A DNA stretch of 64,000 nucleotides from an uncultured Euryhalocaulis sp. (GTDB lineage: Bacteria; Pseudomonadota; Alphaproteobacteria; Caulobacterales; Maricaulaceae), in assembly GCA_913055605.1 (NCBI GenBank), contig CAJXKJ010000002.1:1-64000 (forward strand), given 5' to 3'. Of this stretch, positions 1 through 9,367 are shown piece after piece (position 1 is the stretch's first letter; each line of letters starts with the position of its first letter). The notes beneath the pieces were generated by a model that was not told the origin of the DNA, made no database searches, and saw only the letters and a program-made list of their open reading frames with translations. Made by a program: the position numbers and the translations under genes.

Positions 1-516
<516 letters not shown>

Positions 517-543
517 TCCAGTCTCTCAGCCGGAAACGTTCGG

Positions 544-574
544 AAGGGCGGCCCTCGGGCCGCCCTTCTTTTTT
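544..574 (+). terminator. Rho-independent terminator after groEL
   Basis: An 11-bp GC-rich stem (AAGGGCGGCCC pairing with GGGCCGCCCTT, two-base apex, so the top pairs probably open) is followed by CTTTTTT. It sits just after the groEL stop. Confidence 0.93.
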
Positions 575-631
575 ATCGTTGCGCGGCGATGTTTTATCGT
601 ATATCGATATATCTAAGAAATGGAGGCCGCC

Positions 632-1246
632 ATGCTTCGCGCCACGCCCCGACCGACCATACTGGCCAGACTGTCCAGACCGATCGCCGTCCCCGTCGCC
701 GCCGCCTTTGCGGCCCTCGCGCTCGCCGCCTGCGGCCAAGCCGAAACCCAGCCCGACTGGGCCGCGGCCGGACCCGACAACGGACGGGACGAGGGGCCGT
801 TCACGATCGAGCTCGCCGCCAGCGACGCGCAAGCGGTCCACTATATCCATGGCGGGCGCTATGGCCGCGCCGCGGCGCTGGTCACCTATGAGGGCGATCC
901 GGACGCCGCGCGCCTGATCCGCGGCAGCGAGGCGGAGCCGGCATGGCGCGAGGCCGCCGGAGCGCTGGACCTGCCTGCGCCGGACCCGGACGACCTCGTC
1001 ATCAAGATTTTCGGGTTCGAACTCTATGCCGACGAGGGCGAGGGCGATGGCGGCGAGGTCCGGTTCGACGCCCGGATTCCGGGCGACCGCCAGTTCTCGC
1101 TCAACGCCGCCGGCGAGGGCGAAGACGGCGCGGCGCGCATGACTTTTTCCGGCTGGGGCCGGCGCGACACGGCGAACTATATCGACGATATCGACGACGC
1201 CCCGCGCGATCTGCGCGAAAAGATGAAAGACCAGCTGGGGCTCTAG
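632..1246 (+). CDS. Predicted lipoprotein of unknown function
   Basis: Encodes 204 residues. The N-terminus has basic residues, a hydrophobic stretch and a lipobox ending at Cys34 (ALAACGQ), so it should be lipidated and membrane-anchored. The mature part is acidic and has no family I recognise. An upstream ATG at 620 is in frame, but GGAGG at 622-626 lies five bases before the ATG at 632, so 632 is the likely start. The gene is alone between the groEL terminator and the convergent hisS, whose stop is only 15 bases away. Confidence 0.8.
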   Translation: MLRATPRPTILARLSRPIAVPVAAAFAALALAACGQAETQPDWAAAGPDNGRDEGPFTIELAASDAQAVHYIHGGRYGRAAALVTYEGDPDAARLIRGSEAEPAWREAAGALDLPAPDPDDLVIKIFGFELYADEGEGDGGEVRFDARIPGDRQFSLNAAGEGEDGAARMTFSGWGRRDTANYIDDIDDAPRDLREKMKDQLGL

Positions 1247-1261
1247 GCCCCGGCGCGCGCC

Positions 1262-2746
1262 CTAGGCGCCTGTATGGCCCAAAGCGCGGGCGATGGCGCC
1301 GGTCAGGTCGTTGCGCGCCACGGTTTCCTGCTGCTTCTGCTCGCGCCATTCCTCGCGTGAGGCGGCCTCCGCGGCGATCTCCGCGCCCAGGACCAGATTC
1401 TTCACCGTCACCTGGCCGGCCTCGCGCTCGTCGCCGCCCATGATGACGGCCACGGGCGCGCCGCGCCGGTCGGCGTATTTCAGCTGCTTGCCCATATTCT
1501 TGCCGCCGCCGACATAGACCTCCGCAGGCACGCCCAGCCGGTCGCGGATTTCCTGGGCCATGGCGAAATATTCGCCCTCCTGCCCCGCCTCCAGCGACAG
1601 CACGACAACCGGGCCGGAAAAGGCCCGCCCGCCATCGTCGGCCAGCGCGCGCAGCGCCGCGGCGAAGCGCGACACGCCGAAAGAGAAGCCGGTGGCCGGC
1701 ACAGCCTGTCCGGTGAAGCGCGCGACCAGATCGTCATAGCGCCCGCCGCCGCCGACGCTGCCGAAGCGGATCGGCGCGCCGTCCTCATAGGTCGCGGTCT
1801 TCAGCAGCTCCGCCTCGAACACCGGGCCGGTATAATAGCCGAGCCCACGCACGACCGACGTGTCGAACGCCCATTCCTCCGACAGGCCCAGCCCGCCCAG
1901 CAGGCTGGCGATGGCCTCCATGTCCTTCACGGCGGCCTCGCCCTGCGCGCTGCCGGCCACGGCATGCTCCAGCGCGGTGAAGGCGGCGGCCGTGGACTCC
2001 TGCTTGCCCGACTCCACCAGCGCGCGGATCGGGTCCATCTGCGCCGGGCTCAGCTTCGCGCCCTCGGTATAGTCGCCGCTTTCGTCCTTCCGCCCCTCGC
2101 CCAGAAGCTGGACCACGCCGTCCCATCCGAACTTGTCCAGCTTGTCGAGGCTGCGCAGCACGCGGCCCTTCTGGCCCGCGTCGGTCACCCCGGCCTTTTC
2201 CAGCACCCCGTCCAGCAGCCGCCGGTCATTGACCCGGATGACGAAATCGCCGGCGGACAGGCCCACGGCCTGCATCACCCGCACGGCCAGCAGGATCATC
2301 TCCGCGTCCGCCGCCGGGCCGGCCGCGCCCACCGTGTCAGCGTCGCACTGGGTGAATTCGCGGAACCGGCCGGGGCCGGGCTTTTCGTTGCGCCAGACAG
2401 TTCCGGTCTGCCAGCGGCGGAACGGCTTGGGCAGCGTCTCGAAATTCTCCGCCACATAGCGGGCGAGCGGCGCGGTGAGGTCGTAGCGCAGCGCCATCCA
2501 CTGTTCGTCGTCGTCCTGCAGCGCGAACACGCCCTCGTTCGGGCGCTCCTCGTCCGGCAGGAACTTGCCCAGCGCATCGGCGTATTCGAACGCCCCGGTC
2601 GCCAGCGGGCCGAACCCGTGCGCCTCGTAGACCGCGCCGGCGCGCGCCACCAGGTCGCGCTCGGCGGTCAGCACCTCCGCGGACAGGTCCTCAAAGCCGC
2701 GCGGACGCCGCGCCTTGGGGCGGAACTGTTTCTCTTTCTTGGCCAT
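1262..2746 (-). CDS. hisS: Histidyl-tRNA synthetase
   Basis: Charges tRNA-His with histidine in the cytosol. The 494-residue protein has the class II motif 2 region near residues 114-137 (GTVWRNEKPGPGRFREF), the histidine-specific loop RGLGYYTG at 300-307, and motif 3 near 353-361 (GFSFGVSRF). A C-terminal anticodon-binding domain follows. The start ATG (2746-2744) shares one base with the pgi stop codon in a TGATG arrangement, so translation is probably coupled to pgi. A much longer open frame upstream in the same frame lies antisense-in-register inside pgi and is not coding. Confidence 0.96.
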   Translation of the reverse strand: MAKKEKQFRPKARRPRGFEDLSAEVLTAERDLVARAGAVYEAHGFGPLATGAFEYADALGKFLPDEERPNEGVFALQDDDEQWMALRYDLTAPLARYVAENFETLPKPFRRWQTGTVWRNEKPGPGRFREFTQCDADTVGAAGPAADAEMILLAVRVMQAVGLSAGDFVIRVNDRRLLDGVLEKAGVTDAGQKGRVLRSLDKLDKFGWDGVVQLLGEGRKDESGDYTEGAKLSPAQMDPIRALVESGKQESTAAAFTALEHAVAGSAQGEAAVKDMEAIASLLGGLGLSEEWAFDTSVVRGLGYYTGPVFEAELLKTATYEDGAPIRFGSVGGGGRYDDLVARFTGQAVPATGFSFGVSRFAAALRALADDGGRAFSGPVVVLSLEAGQEGEYFAMAQEIRDRLGVPAEVYVGGGKNMGKQLKYADRRGAPVAVIMGGDEREAGQVTVKNLVLGAEIAAEAASREEWREQKQQETVARNDLTGAIARALGHTGA

Positions 2747-4365
2747 CACGCGCCCTTTTGGGCCTCGCGGATGGCGGCGACAAGCCCGGCGCTGGCCGGA
2801 TCGGCCGCGCCCTCGCCCTTCAGCGCCGGGAGGGTCCCGCCGGCCAGCTGCTTGCCCAGCTCCACGCCGAACTGGTCGAACGTGTTGATCCCGCGCAGCG
2901 CGCCCTCCACCGCCGTCTTGTGCTCGTACAGCGCCAGCAGCAGGCCCAACCGCGCCGGGTCCAGCCGCTCCAGCAGGATGGTGGTCGAGGGCCGGTCGCC
3001 CGGACAGACGCGGTGCGGCGCGATGCGCGCGATCTCCGCCTCGTCCTCCCCCGCCGCGGCCATTTCGGCGCGCACATCCTCCAGGCTGCGCCCGCGCATC
3101 AGCGCCTCGGACTGCGCCACGCAATTGGCCAGCAGCCGGGTCTGCATGTCCGGCCGCGCCTCGCCGCCTTCGACCGGGGCGATGAAATCCACCGGAATGA
3201 TGAAATGGCCCTGATGGATTTGCTGGAAGAAGGCGTGCTGGGCGTTCGTCCCCGGCTCCCCCCACACCACCGGATGCGACCCGGCGGCGAGGCCCCCGTC
3301 CAGCCCGGCGTGCTTGCCGAGCGACTCCATCTCCAGCTGCTGCAGGAAGGCCGGCAGCAGGCCGAGGCGGGAAGCATAGGGCGCGACGCAGCGCGTGGCG
3401 TAGCCGAAGCCCTGCGCGTTCAACAAATCCGTCAGCGCCTTCAGGACCGGCAGATTTTCTTTCAGCGGGGCCTCGGCAAAATGCCGGTCCATGGCGCGCG
3501 CGCCATCCAGCATCGCCTCCCACGCCCCGTCCTCCAGCGCGATCTGCAGGCTCAGCCCCACCGCCGACCACAGCGAATAGCGCCCGCCGACCCAGTCCTC
3601 GAACCCGAAGACCGCGTCCTCCGCGACGCCGAATTCCTGCGCCCGGTCGGGGCGCGCGGTGATCGCGACGACATGTCTGCCGGCGGCGGACGCGTCCTGC
3701 AGGTGCTCGGCCAGCCAGGCGCGCGCGGCCAGCGCGTTCTGCAGCGTTTCTTCGGTGGAAAAGGATTTGGAGACGACCACGACCAGCGTGGCTTCCGGGT
3801 CCAGCCCCTCCAGCGCGTCATTGATGTCGGCCGGGTCGATATTGGCGGCGAAGCGCACATCGATCTGCGGATCGCAGAACCGCTTCAGCGCCGCATGCAC
3901 CAGACGCGGACCCAGATCCGACCCGCCAATGCCCAGATGCACGATATGGCGCAGCCGCCGCCCTGTTGAACCGCGCTTGTCGCCGCTCTTCACAGCCTGC
4001 GCGAACGCGGCCTGCCGCGAGCGCTCTGCCGCGACCTCGTCAGCGAAGGGCAGGCCGTCTTCAGGCCGCGCGCGCAGCGCCATGTGCAGGGCCGGGCGCC
4101 CTTCGGTGGCGTTCACATCCTCCCCGGCGAAAAAGCGTGTCCGCCAGTCCTCCAGCCCGCGCCCGGCGGCGAACGCGGCCAGCGACTCCAGCGCCGCGCC
4201 GTCCAGCCGCTGCTTGCTGAGGTCCAGCGTCAGCCCGTCCAGCGACCACGTGAATTCGTCGAACCGCGCGGAGTCATCCGCGAACAGATCGGCGATAGAC
4301 CGGGCGGACAGGCGTTTCGCCTCCGCCGCCAGCGGCGCCAGTATCGGATCGGGGGATGCGGTCAT
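2746..4365 (-). CDS. pgi: Glucose-6-phosphate isomerase
   Basis: Interconverts glucose 6-phosphate and fructose 6-phosphate. The 539-residue length fits the bacterial family. Visible signatures are HLGIGGSDLG near 143-152, VVVSKSFSTEET near 197-206 in the sugar-phosphate isomerase fold, and the C-terminal INTFDQFGVELGK signature carrying the active-site lysine. The gene is first in a pgi-hisS pair with a one-base overlap. The AGAGG upstream directly abuts the ATG, which is unusually close, so the true start could differ by a few codons. Confidence 0.96.
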   Translation of the reverse strand: MTASPDPILAPLAAEAKRLSARSIADLFADDSARFDEFTWSLDGLTLDLSKQRLDGAALESLAAFAAGRGLEDWRTRFFAGEDVNATEGRPALHMALRARPEDGLPFADEVAAERSRQAAFAQAVKSGDKRGSTGRRLRHIVHLGIGGSDLGPRLVHAALKRFCDPQIDVRFAANIDPADINDALEGLDPEATLVVVVSKSFSTEETLQNALAARAWLAEHLQDASAAGRHVVAITARPDRAQEFGVAEDAVFGFEDWVGGRYSLWSAVGLSLQIALEDGAWEAMLDGARAMDRHFAEAPLKENLPVLKALTDLLNAQGFGYATRCVAPYASRLGLLPAFLQQLEMESLGKHAGLDGGLAAGSHPVVWGEPGTNAQHAFFQQIHQGHFIIPVDFIAPVEGGEARPDMQTRLLANCVAQSEALMRGRSLEDVRAEMAAAGEDEAEIARIAPHRVCPGDRPSTTILLERLDPARLGLLLALYEHKTAVEGALRGINTFDQFGVELGKQLAGGTLPALKGEGAADPASAGLVAAIREAQKGA

Positions 4366-4501
4366 CCTCTCGACGGATAGGCGGCGGCGGGGCCGGACTC
4401 AAGACCCCGCAAGGGCGTCCGGGCCAATTGCATAATATTCGGAACGCACCGCGCGCCATCCACGTTTTCCCGTCAACGCTAACCGATAAGGGAGTCCCGC
4501 A

Positions 4502-4927
4502 ATGAGGACCCTGATTTACGCCGCCGCTTTGGGCGGGGCCGCAGCCCTCGTTCTGGTTCCCGCCGCCGCGGGCGCCGATCCGAAACACTGCCCGCCGGGC
4601 CTGGCCAAACAGGACCGCTGCGGGGCCGATTTCCGCGACCATCAGCGCGGCGAATACGGCCATGATGGCTGGTTCGAGCGGGACGGGATTTTCTTCCAGG
4701 ACCGCGACCGGATCGATGACGCCTATGAGGCGGGCTACCGGGACGGCCAGCGCGACGCCTGGCGCGCTGGACAGCGCCTGCCGCGCGACGTCGATATCGC
4801 GGTGATCCGCGACTATGACCGCTACGGCCTCAACGCCCCGCGGGACGGCTATTATTACGGTCAGGTCGACGGCCAGACCCTGCTGATCCAGACCGCGACG
4901 CGGATGATCGCCGAAGCGCTCCAATAA
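4502..4927 (+). CDS. Exported RcnB-like small protein
   Basis: Encodes 141 residues with an N-terminal signal peptide ending near the ADPKHC junction, so it is probably periplasmic. The C-terminal half (DYDRYGLNAPRDGYYYG, then a hydrophobic TLLIQTATRMI helix) follows the pattern of the RcnB/DUF1311-neighbour group of small alphaproteobacterial envelope proteins, where RcnB affects nickel and cobalt homeostasis in enterics. That metal role is family knowledge only and is not proven here. GGGAG lies about eight bases before the start. A terminator follows at 5001. Confidence 0.75.
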   Translation: MRTLIYAAALGGAAALVLVPAAAGADPKHCPPGLAKQDRCGADFRDHQRGEYGHDGWFERDGIFFQDRDRIDDAYEAGYRDGQRDAWRAGQRLPRDVDIAVIRDYDRYGLNAPRDGYYYGQVDGQTLLIQTATRMIAEALQ

Positions 4928-5000
4928 GACCGCACATCATACCCTGACAGCGTCGCCCATCCCCTGATCCGAACAGGCGCGGGGAGTTGGGGAGCGCCAA

Positions 5001-5038
5001 GGGCCGCGGGGGCAGCGACGACCCGCGGCCCTTTTCCT
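5001..5038 (+). terminator. Terminator between convergent genes
   Basis: A perfect 10-bp stem (GGGCCGCGGG with CCCGCGGCCC) with an 11-base loop is followed by TTTTCCTT. It can serve the plus-strand gene and lies in the gap before the minus-strand gene ending at 5058. Confidence 0.82.
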
Positions 5039-5057
5039 TGCCTGCAGTTCTGCGCCG

Positions 5058-6050
5058 CTAGGCGGCGAACGCCTCGGCGATCAGGCGATAGGATTTCAGC
5101 CGCGCCGCGTGGTCATAGGCGATGCTGGCGATCATCACCTCGTCGGCGCCGGCCGCTTCGGCGCGCCGTTCGATCTCCGCCCGCACGAAATCCGGCGTGC
5201 CGACGATGGCGAGCCGGCGCCGCTCCTCCAGCACGCGCTCGTCCATCGCGGTGTAGGGATAGGCGGCTGCGGTCTCCGGCGAGGGGATTTTCTGCGGCGA
5301 CCCGCTCATCAGATACAGCCAGGTCAGGGCGGTGGAGCCGTACAGATACTCCGCCTCCTCCTCAGTCTCCGCCGCGATCGCCGCCACGCACAGGATGGCG
5401 TGCGGTTCGGGGAAGTCCGGGCCGGGCCGGAAGCCGTCCCGATAGGCGTTCAGCGCGACATCCGCCGGCGCCGGGCTGAAATGGCTGGCGAAGGCGTAGC
5501 CGAAGCCCGCCGCCCCGGCGCTCTGCGCGCTGGCCCCGCTGGAGCCCAGGATCCAGATCGGCGGCAGGCGCATCTCCCCCGGCACGACCTGGACGCCGCC
5601 GAACGGATGCTCCGGCGGATAGCCGGACCGGTCGAACTGCATCAGCTCGCTCATCAGCTTGGAGAAATCCTCCCCGCCGGCCGAGCGCAGCGCCCGGATC
5701 GCCTTCTGGTCCGCCCCGCCCGCGCGCCCGATCCCGAGGTCGATCCGCTCCGGATACAGCGCCGCCAGCGTGCGATAGGTCTCCGCCACGCGCAGCGGCA
5801 CATGATTGGGCAGCATCACCCCGCCCGCCCCGACGCGGATTCGCGCCGTGGCGCTGGCCGCGTTGGCGATCAGCACTTCCGGGCTGGCGCTGGCGATATT
5901 CGCCATCGAATGATGCTCGGCGTACCACAGGCGGACATAGCCCATCTCGTCGCCCAGCCGCGCCAGATCGGCGACGCGGGACAGCGCCTGCGGCGCGGTC
6001 GTCCCCTCCGACACCGGAACCAGATCCTGGATCGAAAGCGGGATACTCAT
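5058..6050 (-). CDS. LLM-class flavin-dependent oxidoreductase (luciferase-like)
   Basis: A 330-residue TIM-barrel FMN-dependent monooxygenase of the bacterial luciferase superfamily, YhbW-like subgroup. Visible family features are the RLWYAEHHSM segment near residue 41 and the RIRVGAGGVMLPNH strand near 90, then YPERIDLGIGRA near 120. The substrate cannot be deduced. The start lies four bases after the stop of the AEC transporter gene, so the two form one operon and the enzyme may act on a compound that the transporter moves. Confidence 0.9.
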   Translation of the reverse strand: MSIPLSIQDLVPVSEGTTAPQALSRVADLARLGDEMGYVRLWYAEHHSMANIASASPEVLIANAASATARIRVGAGGVMLPNHVPLRVAETYRTLAALYPERIDLGIGRAGGADQKAIRALRSAGGEDFSKLMSELMQFDRSGYPPEHPFGGVQVVPGEMRLPPIWILGSSGASAQSAGAAGFGYAFASHFSPAPADVALNAYRDGFRPGPDFPEPHAILCVAAIAAETEEEAEYLYGSTALTWLYLMSGSPQKIPSPETAAAYPYTAMDERVLEERRRLAIVGTPDFVRAEIERRAEAAGADEVMIASIAYDHAARLKSYRLIAEAFAA

Positions 6051-6054
6051 CGCC

Positions 6055-6990
6055 TCAGCCTATCAGATACAGCACGACCGGCAGGGTCAGGGCGGACAGC
6101 GGCACGCTCAGCATGATGGCCGAAGAGATCGCCCCGACATTGGCGTTGTATTTGGTGGCGAAGATATAGGCGTTCACCCCCACCGGCAGGGCGGAGAACA
6201 GGATCGCCACATGCTGCTGCGCCGGCGGCAGGTCGAACACGCCGCGCGCCAGCAGGAACATGACCGCCGGAAACGCCAGCAGCTTCAGGATCAGGATCGC
6301 GCTCAGCACCCGCACATTGCCGCGGATGGAATAGGAGGCCAGCGACAGGCCCAGCGCGAACAGCGCCGCCCCGATGCTGGAATCCGCCAGAATGTCGATC
6401 AGCCGCTCCAGGATCGGGTGCAGGCCGAAGCCCGACAGGTTCCAGATCAGGCCCAGGCCCAGCGCCAGGATCATCGGATTGCGCGCCATCGACAGGCCGA
6501 CCTGGCCCAGCAGCTTTCCGATATGGGACTCGCCCTTGTGCAGCGCGGACTCCGCCCACAGCGTCCCGAACAGCCAGTGCAGCGGCGCGTGGATGGAAAT
6601 CAGCAGGCCGGCGGGGATCACCGCCTCCTGCCCGAAATGCAGCAGCGACACCGGAATGCCCATCAAGAGGCCGTTGCCGAAGCTGGAGGCGGTGGCCATC
6701 GCCGATCCGCCCGCCGCCACGCCCGCCCGCACGGTCAGCGCGAAGACCCCGACACAGGCCCAGATGACCGCGACGCCGGAATAATAGGCCGCCCACAGGC
6801 CCCAGGGCGCGGCGTCCCCCATGTCGATGGCCAGCATGGTGCGGAACAGCAAGGCCGGGATCGCGAAATGGAAGACGAAGGCGTCGATGCCTTTGGCGCC
6901 CTCGGCGCTGATCACGTTGCGCTTGGCCGCGCCATAGCCCAGCGCGATCAGCAGGAAGACCGGAAGAATGGCCGAAAGGATCGCGATCAT
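6055..6990 (-). CDS. AEC-family transporter (auxin efflux carrier type)
   Basis: A 311-residue inner-membrane protein with about ten hydrophobic segments in two halves, starting MIAILSAILPVFLLIALGYG, which is typical of the AEC/malonate-carrier family. Members export organic acids or small metabolites; the substrate here is unknown. It is first in a two-gene operon with the downstream flavin monooxygenase. The 109-base gap to the divergent small ORF at 7100 probably holds promoters for both directions. Confidence 0.88.
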   Translation of the reverse strand: MIAILSAILPVFLLIALGYGAAKRNVISAEGAKGIDAFVFHFAIPALLFRTMLAIDMGDAAPWGLWAAYYSGVAVIWACVGVFALTVRAGVAAGGSAMATASSFGNGLLMGIPVSLLHFGQEAVIPAGLLISIHAPLHWLFGTLWAESALHKGESHIGKLLGQVGLSMARNPMILALGLGLIWNLSGFGLHPILERLIDILADSSIGAALFALGLSLASYSIRGNVRVLSAILILKLLAFPAVMFLLARGVFDLPPAQQHVAILFSALPVGVNAYIFATKYNANVGAISSAIMLSVPLSALTLPVVLYLIG

Positions 6991-7099
6991 GCGGGGGCAA
7001 ACCGGGACAGGAGGGCGTGATGCACGGGCGGTCCTTGCGCGCGGGGCCGCATCGCCCCATCTTGGCGTCAGTCATTAACAACGAGAAGGAGGTGATCCA

Positions 7100-7186
7100 A
7101 TGTCGAGTGATACGCGGAAGGGTTCTATCGCCCAGCGCAGCGTCCGGATCGTTGGAGCAGCCTCCATTGGTTCGCGCGCGCGCTAG
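7100..7186 (+). CDS. Possible 28-residue peptide with a perfect Shine-Dalgarno
   Basis: An ATG at 7100 opens a 28-codon frame (MSSDTRKGSIAQRSVRIV at its start) ending TAG at 7186. Its support is the ribosome-binding site: AAGGAGGTGATCC at 7086-7098 is the exact complement of the last 13 bases of 16S rRNA. A terminator hairpin lies 45 bases downstream, so the unit looks like a short self-contained transcript. The peptide is basic, has no membrane segment and is not a family I recognise. It could be a real microprotein, a leader peptide, or a ribosome-binding RNA. Confidence 0.45.
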   Translation: MSSDTRKGSIAQRSVRIVGAASIGSRAR

Positions 7187-7230
7187 CGTCGTCTGACGCA
7201 GTCAGGGGCGCTGAACCCCTCGCATCACGG

Positions 7231-7262
7231 AAGGGCCGTCCGGCAGTCGGGCGGCCCTTTTC
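7231..7262 (+). terminator. Terminator after the 28-codon ORF
   Basis: An 11-bp stem with one G-U pair (AAGGGCCGTCC with the GGGCGGCCCTT region) is followed by TTTTCC. It closes a transcript of about 150-200 bases that includes the 7100 ORF. The stretch 7263-7388 before the next gene holds nothing else certain; GCTAAAC at about 7344 resembles an alphaproteobacterial -10 element. Confidence 0.8.
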
Positions 7263-7388
7263 CGTTTCCGGCCCCGCTTTCGCTCTCTCCCGCTCACCGC
7301 TCCCCTGCTCACTGTAACGTGCGCCCGGCCGCCGCCGCGGCCTGCTAAACTGCGGAAAACAGGGAGGTTCGCCCTCGGGAGATTCGCC

Positions 7389-8063
7389 ATGAGCCGGTTC
7401 CTTCTGACGCGCCGCAGCGCCATCGCCGGCGGCGCCATTCTGGCCGCCGCGCCGGGCGTCGCCCGCGCCGCGCCCGCCGTCCCGCCCTCCATGTGCGTGC
7501 TGACGCCCCAGGCCACGGCCGGGCCGTTCTGGTTCGACCCGGAGCTGCAGCGCGCGGACATCACCGAGGACCGTGAGGGCGCCGGGCTGAAGCTGCGCGT
7601 GAATGTCGTGGATGCGGATGGCTGCGCCCCGATCGAGGGGGCGCGGGTCGATATCTGGCAGTGCGACGCCGCCGGCCTGTATTCGGGCTATGCGCGCCAA
7701 GGCTTCGACGGCGGCGTTGACGCGCGCGGGGAGACCTTCCTGCGCGGCTGGCAGCCGACCGGCCCGGCCGGCGCGGCGGAGTTCAAGACCATCTATCCCG
7801 GCACCTATCCGATCCGCGTCACCCATATCCATCTGAAAGTGTTCCTGGACGAGCGGACCGCCCTGACCGCCCAGATCTATTTTCCGGAGGACGTGACGCA
7901 CGGCGTCTATCGCGGCCGTCCGCTCTATGCGGACAGCGTGCCGAATGTGGAGCCGAACCGGAACGACCGCATCTTCCGCGGCGCCGGCGATTCCATGGTC
8001 GCGGAGATCGGCGAGGCCGGCGGCGCCATGACCGCCGAGGTGACGGTGGGCGTGCGCGCCTGA
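7389..8063 (+). CDS. Tat-exported intradiol ring-cleavage dioxygenase-like protein
   Basis: A 224-residue protein of the intradiol (protocatechuate 3,4-dioxygenase) fold. The N-terminus has a twin-arginine signal (LTRRSAIAGG), so it is predicted to fold in the cytosol and act in the periplasm. Candidate non-haem iron ligands are Tyr98 (GLYSGY), Tyr136 or Tyr140 (TIYPGTYP), His146 and His148 (THIHLKV). The loop between the second Tyr and the His pair is shorter than in classic protocatechuate dioxygenase. Exported intradiol-like enzymes are common, but their substrates are mostly unknown. GGGAG precedes the start by eight bases. Confidence 0.88.
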   Translation: MSRFLLTRRSAIAGGAILAAAPGVARAAPAVPPSMCVLTPQATAGPFWFDPELQRADITEDREGAGLKLRVNVVDADGCAPIEGARVDIWQCDAAGLYSGYARQGFDGGVDARGETFLRGWQPTGPAGAAEFKTIYPGTYPIRVTHIHLKVFLDERTALTAQIYFPEDVTHGVYRGRPLYADSVPNVEPNRNDRIFRGAGDSMVAEIGEAGGAMTAEVTVGVRA

Positions 8064-8134
8064 TTTCGCCGAGGGTCGCGCGGCGCGTGATTGCGCTGGG
8101 GCGGGCCCGCGCGGTCTGCTAAACCCCCGCCGCC

Positions 8135-9307
8135 ATGAAGCCGCTCAACCCCGCCATCACCAGCCGGCCGACCACGATCTTCACCGTGATGTCGGCGCTG
8201 GCCGCCGAATGCGGCGCGATCAATCTGGGCCAGGGCTTCCCCGATACGGACGGCCCGCGCGACGTGCGCCAGAAGGCGGCGGAAATCGCGCTGGACGGGC
8301 CGAACCAGTATCCGCCCATGCCCGGATCGCCGGAGCTGCGCCAGGCCGTCGCCGCCGCGAACGCGCGCTTCTACGGCCTGGACGTCGACTGGCGGGAGCA
8401 GGTCCTGGTCACCAGCGGCGGGACCGAGGCGCTGGCCGCCGCCGCCATGGCTTTCCTCTGCCCGGGCGACGAGGCGGTGGTGATCGAGCCGGCCTACGAC
8501 GCCTATTTCGAACAGATCGCCATGGCCGGCGCGACAGCGCGACCTGTCGCCCTGTCCGCCGGCGGGCCGCAGCCCTGGCGGCTGGACGTGGAGGCCCTGG
8601 CCACCGCGTTCGGCCCGAAGACCAAGGCGATCTTCGTCAATTCGCCGCTGAACCCGGTCGGGCGCGTCTTCGACGAAGGGGAGCTCGCCGCCATCGCGGA
8701 GCTGTGCGTCCGGCACGACGTCATCGCCATCTGCGACGAGGTCTATGAGCATCTGACCTTCGACGGCGCCCGGCACGTTCCGCTGATGACCCTGCCCGGA
8801 ATGGCGGAGCGGACCGTGCGCATCGGCAGCGCCGGAAAGACCTTCTCCCTGACCGGCTGGAAGGTCGGCTACGCGACGGGCGCCGCGCCGCTGATCCGCG
8901 CCATGGCGCAGGCGCATCAATATCTGACCTTCACCACCCCGCCGAACCTGCAGCTCGCCATCGCCTACGGGCTCGGCAAGGACGAATCCTATTTCACGGG
9001 TCTGGCGTCGGACATGCAGGCCAAGCGCGACCGGCTGGCCGCCGGCCTCACGTCCGCCGGGTTCGACATCCTGCCGGCGGAGGGGACGTATTTCCTGACC
9101 GCCGACATTTCCGGCCTGTCCGGCGAATCCGACGCGGAGTTCTGCAAGACGATCACGCGGGAGGCGCGCGTGGCCGCGATCCCGATCAGCGCCTTCTACC
9201 ACCCGCAATCGCAGCCGCCGCGCCGCTATGTCCGCTTCTGCTTCTGCAAGCAGGACGCGGTGCTGGACGAGGCCGCCGCGCGCCTGCGCGCCTGGACCGG
9301 GCGCTGA
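8135..9307 (+). CDS. PLP-dependent aminotransferase, class I/II
   Basis: A 390-residue fold-type I aminotransferase, closest in motif pattern to the kynurenine/methionine aminotransferase group (YbdL-like). Lys235 in SAGKTFSLTGWK should form the internal aldimine with pyridoxal phosphate, and CDEVYE near 200-205 supplies the Asp and Tyr that contact the ring. NLGQGFPD near 30 is the family start motif. Substrate specificity cannot be set from motifs alone. The gene stands alone, with a 71-base gap after the dioxygenase. Confidence 0.92.
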   Translation: MKPLNPAITSRPTTIFTVMSALAAECGAINLGQGFPDTDGPRDVRQKAAEIALDGPNQYPPMPGSPELRQAVAAANARFYGLDVDWREQVLVTSGGTEALAAAAMAFLCPGDEAVVIEPAYDAYFEQIAMAGATARPVALSAGGPQPWRLDVEALATAFGPKTKAIFVNSPLNPVGRVFDEGELAAIAELCVRHDVIAICDEVYEHLTFDGARHVPLMTLPGMAERTVRIGSAGKTFSLTGWKVGYATGAAPLIRAMAQAHQYLTFTTPPNLQLAIAYGLGKDESYFTGLASDMQAKRDRLAAGLTSAGFDILPAEGTYFLTADISGLSGESDAEFCKTITREARVAAIPISAFYHPQSQPPRRYVRFCFCKQDAVLDEAAARLRAWTGR

Positions 9308-9317
9308 GCCCCCAGAT

Positions 9318-9367
9318 CGAAGCCCGAAGCCCGAAGCCCAAGGCCCAACCCCAAGGCCAGAAGCCTA
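9318..9367. repeat. Short tandem CGAAGCC heptamer tract
   Basis: Three perfect CGAAGCC units (9318-9338) run into degenerate copies (CAAGGCC and similar) in the gap between two convergent genes. It is probably slippage-prone spacer DNA with no further signal. Confidence 0.6.

Noticed and set aside
1262-3571. 769-codon open frame covering hisS and part of pgi
   Set aside because: The first 275 codons lie out of frame over pgi, have arginine/glycine-rich composition, and the real HisRS begins at 2746 with a stop-start overlap.
1964-3969. Long plus-strand open frames opposite hisS and pgi
   Set aside because: They are antisense shadows created by high GC codon bias; no recognisable domains or ribosome-binding sites.
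7340-8126. GCTAAAC elements before the intradiol dioxygenase and aminotransferase genes
   Set aside because: They resemble the Caulobacter -10 sequence, but no -35 lies at the proper distance, so no promoter is claimed.
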